NCBI RefSeq assembly: GCF_000003815.2 | Contig: NC_049993.1 | Span: 9,555,844-9,619,843 of the forward strand | DNA length: 64,000 nucleotides | Direction: 5' to 3' | Source: Branchiostoma floridae | Lineage: Eukaryota; Chordata; Leptocardii; Amphioxiformes; Branchiostomatidae | Shown here: piece after piece, positions 26,501 through 38,500 of the stretch | Position numbering within the stretch: position 1 is the first letter of the stretch | How the letters are laid out: each line of letters starts with the position of its first letter | Program-made: the position numbers and the translations under genes | The notes under the pieces: generated by a model | Seen by the model: the letters and a program-made list of their open reading frames with translations, nothing else | What the model was told of the DNA's origin: nothing | Database searches by the model: none

Positions 26501-29500
26501 TGCAACTAACCGATTTTTGCGACTAAGCGTATTGCAAATAGCTGGCTTCCACTGTATCTTCATGTAAACAACACTAATGCCTCTATTAACTTAGACCAAG
26601 TTTGTACAGGTACACATCCCTAGTAATGTATGAAACCAACGTTGGAAAATCATTCAATCAATAGTGTTGTAGGATGCTATTAAAAAAAAACGAGTGGTTT
26701 AAATTGTTAAGCCCATTCAAGGAATGTATTCTGATTCTTTTCAGAGATGGACCAAAAAAATTGTTTCTGTTAATTGAGTAGTTGAATTTTGAAGTGAAAC
26801 TGATTAGGCAGGGGAGGGGAATTGTTATCACAATGACATCTCTACTAAGGGAAAGACCTAACTACTACCTCTTGGAATCACCACTCAATGTCACAGAAAT
26901 CCATGTAAGAGTATCTGAGACAACCTGTGAAGAAATCTGCATACAAATAAAAAAACTAATGATACTACAAATATAAATTCAAATGGTTGTTTTGAAGGCA
27001 ACATTATTGGTTTGGTAGGTAAACAACTGTCTTCAACTCACCTCACAATGTTCCTTGTATAGAGTCTGGAAAGTCTTGACATCGTCCGCGGTTACGCCGC
27101 TCGGGACGGGGTCTGACGTCGTGCTGATCTCGGGAAAGGTGGGCAGGGCGCTGGACGCATCGCCTAGGAACTGCTGGTGCTGCTGCTGCTGTGATTGGCT
27201 GGAATCCCCTGCGCCACTGGCCGCTTGGTCCGCCCCTGCGTCTCCGAGCCCTTCCGGCCGCGGTACGGTCGGTTTGAACCTACAGGGACAAGAAGAAAAT
27301 GCACACATCAACATGTGTCGTCAGGAGAACTTTCCATCCACTGCAGGCTTCAACATTACTTATGCAGAAAGGCTACGGTCTCATTTCCAGATGGGCCCAC
27401 GGGCCAGGCAGTTTGTGGGAACAAAAAGTATGGCACAAAAGTCAACAAAACGAAACATTTGACTATAATTTGTGGGATATTTCTTTATGTTCCCACAATC
27501 AGCACAGTTTTGAAATGTGACCTGAACATAAGAGGAACTGTTACACACTACCCTACCAGCATCTACACCACATCAGCAACTGCCCGAGGTCCCTGCTGCC
27601 TAACATTAGCAGACTTATGGTGAAACAGTGCATAGGAGATGAACAAAGTACATAAACAACTGCCTACGAGTTTGAAGAAAGTGCACCGGACTAAATGTAA
27701 ACAGTGGTTACAAGTCCAGCCCCACAGAAATGTGTTAGTACACAGAACCACACACACAGCACACACACAACAAAGGAGCTGACTGGGACCACACACCCCG
27801 CAGGAGAATCACCCGACCCTACCCCGGAGCAGCCGACCTTCGTTCGTTCGTTCGTGTCGTGATTGGTGGTGGCGGTGAGAACGAGCGGTAAGCCACGAGC
27901 TGTGCTTACAGAACTGGGGAGTGCCGTTACTTACATGTACCGCTTGCCCTGGTTAATGGGCTGTTGTCGCATGGCCATGTGACCCTGGTCTTCCTGTAGT
28001 CTGTTAAGCGGCGAGGTGGCTTTGATCCGGATGCCATAGTAATGATACTTGGAGTTCCCCCTAGGTAGCATCAAAATAAAGGATAAAAGTTAGTACCTTA
28101 GACTGGTGGCGGGCGGCGACTGATCCAGAATGGGCAGCTGGTTCAGAGGCGACGACGGCTTGATGCGGATACCGTAGTAGTGGTACTTGGAGCTCCCCCT
28201 GGGTCGGTACAAACAGAATAGAGGGTCAGTACGTCCGGAGGCGGCACGCGGTCACGTGTGTCCGTCTTCTAAACACATCTGCACATGCTTAAACTGAAGT
28301 GAGAGAACTGGGATTCACTGTGCTCATAATCCTTCAATTAAAATACACTTTACAATATTAATGATGTTTATATGCACCTTTCTAACCTATCAATAACATG
28401 TTGGAAAGCAAACTACAATCTGACTTAGCTCGTAGCCTGCTCTTTTGAGAGGATAACCACACAGCAAATATTGTAAAATTCATCAACCATTATGTAAATG
28501 TCTTTCCTGCTATTAGCTACATTTGTGTGTATAGTTGCTAACACTAAGGTCAAAACTGAAACATCCTAACGATCATGCAGTTTCTTCATAAGCTGCTAGG
28601 TGTAGTACATACTGTGAGTCTGACCGATATTCACTATCTTATGACTACTCAAACTAATATTGAGGAGAAGTTGTCTTGAGCAAATCTAAAAATGCTTGAA
28701 TATTGGCATTTAATCAGTATATTATCAGTCAAGTTAAGTCAGTCAGTTTATCGTTGGACTGTGTTGGACTAGACACATATAGAGCTAGAGAAAAATAACC
28801 ATGTAAAGATAAAACAAGTTCTTGCACTTCTTGCTTTCTGTGATAGCAGGAGAATGTTGGCTTCCTAGGGAGAGTTCACTTGTCCCTGGAATGAGTTGTT
28901 AGGCAGAAGTCTTTTCTAAACCTGAACATTACAATACAGAAGCTGTCTTGAGGTTTGTTTCATTGTACTTTCAAGTATATCAAAATGTAACATTCAAAGA
29001 ATCTGGGCAAAACATTGCTGTGATGCTATACTAAAAAAAAACTTTACCCTTTGCAGTAAAAAAACAAAACAATTCAATGAACGAAGAAGAAAAGGAATCC
29101 TTCCAAACATTTGGTGTCCCACCTCTTCTTTTTCTTGAACTCCTTGCTAGGGTTGCGATATTGGATCTCCATTCTCTCCCCTAATTTTGCCGGGCACGGT
29201 TACAAACTAAGTTGGAGGAGTTTTTAGCCCAACATCCGGTGGAGAAGAACAGAAGGTAACTGACGAGGGCGTGTGTCGTCAGGAGATTTAAGAATGAACC
29301 TGCCCGGTAGTAATTAGCTACCATTGTATCACCTCTACCATCAGCAAACCATAGCAGCATCACTGTGGTTCCCAGTGTTTGCCCAGGCACCCAGAAATGA
29401 GAGTTTGTCAGAAGCCATAGCAACAGAACCAATTTCAAAAGAGGGTTTGAACAACAGCGTCCAACGGTAACTCATCATCATTAGGGCTTGCTGAGGGATT

Positions 29501-32500
29501 TTCTGACTGTAACTTAAGTAAACTTGCTTTAAGCAGGGTTTTCTGTAATGTGTATCATAATAAAAAGGGGGAAATGATAAATTTGTCATCATAAATCAAT
29601 AAACTATCTACTTTTGATTGTTCTGGCTTTACGCGAAATAGCTATGTTGCCAAGAAATTGAATTTTGTTAAAACTATTTGTAGTTGGATTTTACAGAAAA
29701 CAGTTGCAGTTTTGCAAAAGGGGTCTGCTTGGTCTAGCTCATCAAAATGAATGCCTTTTTTGGCAAACCAAAAAAGTGAAATTGATAGAAATATAACTGT
29801 TACACCAGAAGTTCATTTGAGTTTTGTCGATTCATAGGTAAGTCATGAACAAGACAACTTCTTCTGTTGACATGTGTCCTCATATAAAATAGTTCAGTGT
29901 ATAGTTTGTAGTCCATTTTCTTTTTCTAACAACAACACTGTCCCACTATAGCAAGCCCAATGCCTGCCTTTCCTTTTCTGACTGGAGTTGATGGAAAAAT
30001 GACCAACCTTGTTCCTAGTCTCCTTGTTCTCAACCCAAGAAAAACGGACCGGATGAGTTTCCCGAAAGACGCTGCGTTGACGGGGTCGAGCTTGTGTTCC
30101 TGACAGTGCCGTAAGTAGTGGTTGTACAACGTGCTACGAGGCAAACTCACGCCTTCCGCAGTTTCATAGTTCTCTAGCAACCATTGTATCTGAGGGGAGA
30201 AATGGCATTTAAGTGGATAAGTTGACATATCTTATCCTACATAACAGAATGTCTCTCAGAAAACTATAACTCTATGCACTCTTGAAAAGGAACAGACAAA
30301 TGTAACACCATCACACGAACACTACCATGCATGACTAGCTTTCTTTTCTCCTTTTTCAAATCAAACAAGGAGCAAAATTACTCTTCTTTTGACCAAATAA
30401 GTTGCAACAATTTCCCATACTTGTCCAAGAAAGGATGCATTTTCAATCCAGACAAAAAAAAAAGGAAAAATAAGAAGGGGGAATGTTTGGGGACAAAAAT
30501 GAAACAACCACAGAAAAAACATACATATATCTAACTTCATACCCACCAGCGGTCTTTGTTGTACGGAGTCCCACAAATCCCGCTGGTCTCACCGAGAAGG
30601 AAAAGAGAGATTGCGTGAATGAACGAAGAGTTTCATACAGGAGACACGGCAAAGTACCAGGGGAAAACGGAAAGGCATTTTTTGTCGTCAAACTGAGACA
30701 CGTCAAAAACAAAACAGGATACGCAAGAAACTGGGAAAGGGCATCGCTTTTGTTCAACTCAAACTGAAAAGAGAACTGTTTCAGTCTTTTTTCGTTAATC
30801 CAAAAAGCTGAAAGCTTAAATGAGTAGCCAAACTCAAGCTTGGAATGAACTTGTTCCAGAAAAAATAATGCAGAAGGGGTAGCTATGTGTGGAAGCTGGT
30901 TGGAGAAAGATTGTGAAGCTGGTTAACAATCTCTGAGCAGAACTTTACAGCATAAACAAGGCAAAGCTTATAGTGGCAGCATAGACATTGCAGAGAAGAA
31001 ACCATGTGAGCAACAATGCAATAGATGTGGTTAGGTGTGTACTATCAAGCCAAACAGAACATTATGTATATGTATAAATGTACAGGAGTGATGTTATGAT
31101 CAACAGAAAGAGCAACCATCCAAAAATGGTCTACTGGTGGAGAGGAATAAGCAATTGAATGAATACAAAGTGCTAAAAGAACTGCATGCTTGTTGTGAAA
31201 GAATGGTTGCGTGTGGTGCGTATACTCTCCCACATAGCACACTTCTCCTATGTGGTAAGTTACTCCGTGAACAGTCAATACAGCAGTGTGTCGCTTTCCT
31301 CGAACATTCCTTCCATTTTGCATTCCTACACTTCAATAAAGTAACGAATCTTTTCCTTTTTTTTCAAAGTTTTTGGTTGTTGTTTTTTTGGATGGTGTTC
31401 CCTTGGTGAGATCAGCAGAGTTTGTAGACTCACTTGTAGCAAAGCCCACTGGTAAAATATCCATTCTGCAACAACATCTTCTGCAATACCGTTAAGTTTT
31501 AGACCACTATGATTATTTTGTACCACATAACTCCACCACTCTATGCTTTAGATTAAACATTTTTTAGGCAAGATACAATGTTGGGCGCTCAGTAATGTGG
31601 TACAAGGAGTGGTAAGTTAGTGTCCGCGGCGGAGAGTATCTTACCGTGATAGGAGAAGCCCGTGTGGGGTATGTGACAGGATGGCCCTGTGAAAAGATAA
31701 GAACTTAGGGATGGTCCAAAAAATGAGAGCTCACTGCTAGCAAAATCTAATTCTTATCCCTCTTAGCTCTTTGTTCAGAGTAAGCAGAGGGATATTTCAT
31801 GTACTAAAAGAATAAAAGAGAAACAAGAATGCTAGTAAAAATGTTATACAATAGATTGGGATGTTTTCGCTAACATTTTCATGTACAAACTACTTAACAT
31901 CCTCGCTAATTTTGCCCTCGAAAAAACTTTAAAAGTTAACCTGCAATGGTATCCATACATGAAGTAGCAAAAAAAGTGCTTGTATGGATTTCAAACAGTT
32001 AGGAAAAAAAAAGTTGCAACCAATTTTGTGGAAGGATCGCAAGGGTATGTGCCTTTCCAGAAACAATTAGGGTTTCCTTCCTTGAGAGCAGGAGAAGACT
32101 CTTAGTTTGTTGAAGGTCTCAGTTCAGAGTTGTAACAATTTTGGGCTAGTCAGACTCTTTTTCAGAAAGGGCTTAGCAATTCTCTGAACAACATTTTCCC
32201 ATGGAAAGGGGTGCCTTGCCAGGGACTGACAGTTACATTTTCTGTGGACAAATTTTCTTCTGCTTTTCAGGGAATAAAAAACAATTATACATAGATACAG
32301 CAATAACCTAAAAATCAGGAGCCTGAGAGAAAACATAATTGAATGTTATTTTTCTGGGGCTTTTTCTTATTCAACCACCCGGTACTGTTAAAGCCCGAAT
32401 CGGAACCTGGACTTACCGACGCGCCAGGGTGAGCTCTGGCGAGGTGGCTGTGGTCCATGCCCTGTATGATGTAGGTCCCTCCCGTGGCCAGGAGCGCGGG

Positions 32501-35500
32501 GTTGACTGTCGCCTGTGCAGGCTGAACCCCCATGGCTCCTGACGTCAAGGTGGTGACCACGCCTGAAGCGGGTGAGATTCAAAACACACTCTTTACTACT
32601 ACATCCTGAACTTCTACATCATCATCATCATCGTTCATCCTCGTATGAGGTGGAACAGACGAAGTTAGTCCTCCAGAACAGCTTGTCCTTCATCGCGGAG
32701 AGTAGCTCTTGCCCTTCCAGCCCTGTTTCGACCTCAATGAGTTTCTTAAGAGTTGTGCTTGGGCGGCCAACCCTTCAACTTCTACATACTACATATTTTA
32801 CATGTGTATGTCTTGAACGGAATTTTCATAATAATATCACTTCTAGACCATCAAAGTTTAAAGTTTAACAGGCCCTTTGTTTTGCATTTTGAGAATACAA
32901 AATAAACTCAATACAATGTCTATACCACTGAAAAATGTCTATACCCTTTGTTAAAACTTTGAAACTTTATTAGAATAACCATTAGCGGTGGACCCTAGGG
33001 TCCACCGCTAGTCTTCCTGGTATTCATTCACAGAGACAATACATTATACAAACATGGTTGGCAACTAGACAAGTCACAAACACATCTAAATCAATAACAT
33101 ATTTACAATATACTTAATTTAAAAATTGACAATCCTGTCGCACAGTGCTTGTAACTACTGGTGGAGGTATTTGTGCAAACCATCCTTAAACACTCTCAGG
33201 GATTGTGTGGATTGCATGACAATTGGAAGGTTATTCCACACACTGACAGCCCTGTACATGAAACACTTCATCAGTGCGTTAGTTCTAGGTTTCTCTAACA
33301 GAAAAGATTGTTTAGCAGCAAAACGGGTTCTGTAACTATGCAAGTTGTTGACCGAACGCAGTTGCCTACTGATACAAATAGGTTCGTTTGTGAGTGTTAT
33401 CCTTTTAAATGTTGTCATGGTGTTTATTAACAGTCTCGTGTGCACAGGTTTCCACTGTGGCTTCGACTGAAACAGACGAGTTGCCTTGTTCTGCATTCGT
33501 TGCAGAAGGTTTATGTTAGTTTTAGTTGTGCATGACCAAACTGGGCTACAATAATCTATGTGAGATAGTACAAGGCATTCTATTACAATTTTTAACAATT
33601 TTGATCCATAATGTATGCGCATCTTTTGATCATCCCCAGTGATCTAGCCATTTTCTTAGATGTTAATTTTGTGTGAGTATTCCAGGTAAGGCACTCATCT
33701 ACTGTCGAACCAAGTAGTTTTAGTGTTAGCCAATAGTTCATGTATGTTATACATGGGAGGAAGCTGCAATTTTCCTTTTTCATGTTACTTAATTATATAT
33801 CAAATTATGCTAAGTATTAAAGAATATTCATACAACAAATTAACACATTTATCCTCCAACTGGCAGAAGAAAAAAGAAGAAAATGCCACACACCTAGTTG
33901 CTGCCTACCTGCAGTCGTTGTCTGGCCGGCGTCGAAGTACGCCGTCTGACCCGCCTGTGTGTAAATCTGCGCGTCGCTGTAGGCATAGGTGGTTGGGCTA
34001 TTATGGTGATGAACGGTAGAAACAAAAGGTTGAAGAAAAAAACGAAGGGTTTCGTACAGGGCCAGACCAATCAGGTGGTGCAACGCAGCAAGCCTTGCAG
34101 GAAGCTTTCTACTGCCTTTTCACAACTACTTTTTCTTCAAAAACATTCGCACAGTGCACACTACTCTACAGGGGAAACATTTAGTGCAGTGTAGCAGTAG
34201 ACACAAACATGCTGTGGCTGTGTACCTAAAATATTTTCAGGCACAGGTATCATGTCCAGACCTGTACCTTAACAATTTTACAGTTCTAGGACGAGGTACA
34301 CTACAAAATACAAGACATTTCTGGCACTGTTTTGGTCGGGCCCTGTACTATGGCATTAAAAAAGGCACCACAGCACTCAACACCAAGACAGTGGGGAAGA
34401 TAAAAGATTAGTGGGGATTTGAGAAAGCATGGAGATAACCTAATGAAATAGCTATACATTAAGGAAAGAGTTGGCAAAAAACAGCACATTTCTTTGCTAA
34501 TGTGATGTTTGATTTTTAGGCCACAAAAACTTGATTTCCTGGATGACAGCAGTGAGCATATATTTTTCATCCAACCAAACACCTTGCATTAACTGTTTTT
34601 AATGGGAAACAATAAGTGAGACTGTTCACTGTAAAAATTCATTTAAAGAACACCACAAAATGAGCACATTTTCAAAATCTTGTAGCAGAATTGGACTTAA
34701 TGTGGGGCTGTCATCCCCAAATCAAGTTTGCGTGGCCTAAATAACAAAGCATATGTGTTGCAGAGGTTTTCTTGCGACTAAGTTGATAGTGCAAGAATCC
34801 ACCCAGTCCAAGCAAGGACCACATACAGTAGAAGAAAACACTACAAAATGGAACAAACTTTAACAACTAAATTGCCCACAATCACAAGATTATTGAATCA
34901 TGCAGCAGGAAACTGGGGAGGAATACAACAGCTCTACTTCACGTATTTAACAGTCGGCATTATAGACCAGAATTTTGCTTTTTAAGTAAGCTGTCAGTGG
35001 CTTACTGATCTGGGACCTAAACAAGTTTGGCCAACTACATAATTATGATCATGCAGTCAACTGCTGTTTTTTAGTGGTAAATTATCATTTTAGGATGAGG
35101 ATTTACATGTTTCAAACCTCAAAGAAAGTGTATCTAGAGAAGCATCTTCAGTGACAAGTTTGGTACAGAAGTAGAGCTGTGTTCAACCTCCCCACTTTCC
35201 AATGATCAGAAATCACGCCCAAATCACACCCTTACATAGTTCCATTGGCATAGATATTGGCTGTGCTGGGATCGCTGGCTTCCACGTACTGCACGTGTCC
35301 AGCGTAGACAGCCTGGGGCTGGGACGAGGCCTGCAGGTTGACCGTGTCCCCCCCACCGCCGCTCCCGCTGCCCTCCTGCAGCTGTCCGTCCTGGTACTTG
35401 TCACCTGCAACAATCACGTGTCCGGCTGGTGGTCAGGAGGTGCACCCAGAGACAGGAGACAGGGAGGAGAGAGGATAAGGTAAAATAAAATAGAGCAATA

Positions 35501-38500
35501 TCTAAAACTCATGAGAAACCTTATAATGCTTTATAGCTTAAGGAGTTCTTACTCTTGAGTCTTGCATTAGAAAATGCACAGAAACATGCATAAGTGAATT
35601 GATACAACTTTAAACAGAAGGTATAGAAGAGAATGTGCACGATAGAAGTAGAGTTTTGAAATCTTTTTACAGGTGTACCAATGACAATAAGATAATTACA
35701 CCAATGAGAAAAAGAATAGAAAGACGGAGAAATGTCACAGTACTGCATATGTTGGTCAAAGTGAAGGGATTTCTAGCTGGAGTTTTTTTTTTGGCATATG
35801 TGTTTAAGGATCAGAGCATATGTTGTTGAAAGATTGTGTCAATTGCTAAAAAATTCTGCTAATGGAGTGTTACTGCAAATGTTATCTATACTAGAGTTAA
35901 ACGAATTGAAAAACAGGTGTTCGGTACACCATATCATACTTTTAATTGGGAAAAAATGTTGGTATTTTTTAACAATCTGCCTTATTAGCTGGGGCTTGCA
36001 AAGGGGATTCCAACACCTAACACTAATTTCAGGAGGCTACCTAAGTATTACGCTAAATTCAAGATGGCGATTACACAAAAATCTAGCTACCTAACCTTAC
36101 AGAAAGGGCAATTCTGACTGGTTCATATCATACTGTAGCACAGACATCGCTGCTCTCAGATGCGGTCACAAAAGTAAAGTATTTACAATGTATAGACTGC
36201 TTGATTCAATTATATTTACAATGCGGTCACAAACATAAAGGAGTATACTAGTAATATACATAACAATTCAATAAGAAGAGTCTCTTTATTCAGAAGGGGG
36301 CATGCAGGCCCTCTCAATAGTGTCAGAGTTGAACACTGACTCCGATACTCACTTGAGACCTGTACAAACTGCTGCTGCTGTATCTGCTGTGTCTGGGGTG
36401 TGGCCTGGATGATACTGGTGGTCCCCTCCTGACCCCCCTGGGGGGCCGACGGGGCCGGGGCTGCCGTCGCTTGGATCGCCGCCATGTCAGTCACAAAAGG
36501 CTGTGTTGCCATCCCACAGCCGCGGTGAAACCTACGATCAAACAAGTTATTTTAATTTTTTTTTTCAATTCTTAACATTTCTTGGTGGAAGTCAATGCGC
36601 AGATGTTGGCACATTGGCGCACCAAATCCATAGTGTCTTTTTGACTCACAGTTAGACAGATTAGCCGAAAAGGCTCAGTGGGCGTCACTCCATGGTTAAG
36701 GGAAAGTCGTGTAAAGTCTCTTTGCCAATGGCACAACGTCGGGGCATGGTAGGTATCGAACTCTGGACCTTTCGATTCAGAGCCAAACCCTCTACCAGTT
36801 GCGCCACAAGTCATAAAACTGGTTACTACAATGTACCTTATAGTTTTACACCACTGAACACAGTGGCTAGCAGACATGAAGGATTGATACCTGGTACTCC
36901 TGGCTAGATGTTATGTCATTGGGAAAGACACACTGCACGTCTTTCCTCACTCCATCCAGGTGTAAAAATTGGTAACTGACTGGTTGGAGAGGTACATGTA
37001 AAAGACTGTGGAAGGAGAGATGGGCTACTCCTTCCAAAACTGTGCCCTGGACACAGTGGATAAAAACCCACTTCTTTTAAAGCCTTTACCTTTCCCCTGT
37101 AGTCCAATTCATTTCTACATGTTCGGCATAGCATCTTATGTAAATTATTGCGTAGAAACCTACAGATGAGACCCCTATGCCGTCAATGATCACTTTACGT
37201 CCTTCCTACGAACACTATGTTAATCCCAGAGTAATACCGCGGCTAGTTCTCAAGGCAGGCAAGTGCTTTTCTGTGGGATGTTAAACCACCTGGTTCCCTT
37301 TATCTTCCAGGTAAATGCAGATGTCCCACATTCATTTAGTACACAGACCGATGATATTCTTTCTTTCTGTAGCCAGTTTTTTTTGTTACATAGGGGAAGT
37401 GAGGTGCTACGTTCCCATGCTTCTAGCATGTGCCCTCTTACTGTTACATATAGGAACAGATTCAAATTGATAACTAACCACCACAGGTAGCCACAATCTT
37501 CAACTGTAACTTGTATGGCAATTATTTCACCCTCAAGAAGCTTTAGCTTAAGCCCTTTGTCATATCTCATTTCCTAAGGACTCCACACTATACGCGCACA
37601 CCCCCCTTCAGTCATTCCGCTCACTTGTACTGCTCTCATTATTTTTCCAGTAAAAAAATGCTTTCTGTCAAAAAACTTTAGAGCTCAGTTTTCCACCCAT
37701 ACTTCATAGATCTTCTTGCCTTACCTATCAGTATTATTACATAAAGACAGCCAGGTGAGATCTTTTAAGTGAGGATTAATGCAGATAAGTGGTGAATCCT
37801 ACATAATGCATTTTTGGGGGGAAAGATTATCATTTGATCCTGGTAAAAGAACATAATGGGTTGCAGAGTCTTTGATGTTAACATTTCTTGTGAAATTGAA
37901 AATTGGTACCATTGGATAATTTCCTTTCATTTTGAAACACCCGATGAGTAAAGTAGCTGCTACTGAGTGCTAGGGTCCATTGTAATGAAACATACGTATT
38001 TATTCTGGCAAAGATATATTCTAACAATTTACAATAAAGCTACCAAAATCAATTCCTTTCTATGAATAAGCATGCTACACTACATTAGCAGTGACTTGTA
38101 CAAGCCTGATACCAGGTGTGACGCATGCAAATTCTCAAACTGGCATACCTACCGATTAACTCACTTTTTTTGTTGTACTACTTGCCTTTTCTAATCTTTT
38201 GAACACTGCCAGCAACTATAGCAAATATCACACATATGGTTCACTAGTATAGTAGTAAACACACCACCAGCAACTACGAACGTGAAATCTGTTACTGTTT
38301 GTTTTACACATAATCAGAAGACCCTGGGTAAATGTTGACCAATGGTACAGCTGTTCCTATACTCCTTGGCATTTTGTGGGTAGCCTTGTGTCCAGTGGTG
38401 TTAGCTTTTCAAGTTTAGTTCCCTTTGAATGGTCACTATGTCTGTTAGCTGGACTCTAGGCTATTTTTTCTAGGGGACTTGTGGAGGGGGGGGGGCACAT

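Noticed and set aside
27055-27623. Plus-strand frames of 135-142 codons over 27.1-27.6 kb
   Set aside because: They lie antisense to the conserved RFX exon 27042-27279 (Gln codons read as Cys) and have no family similarity.
30541-30620. Possible RFX exon ending in TGG|GTATGA
   Set aside because: No plausible acceptor, and the translation does not match the family.
31421-31500. Possible extra RFX exon reading [16 protein letters not shown] before GTGAGT
   Set aside because: Splice-like ends are present but the sequence has no similarity to the RFX2/3 helix exon and is not needed for a continuous protein.
36740-36815. Functional tRNA-Gln gene
   Set aside because: A and B boxes and an anticodon loop are visible, but the stems are mismatched and it is joined to a SINE body shared by other loci.
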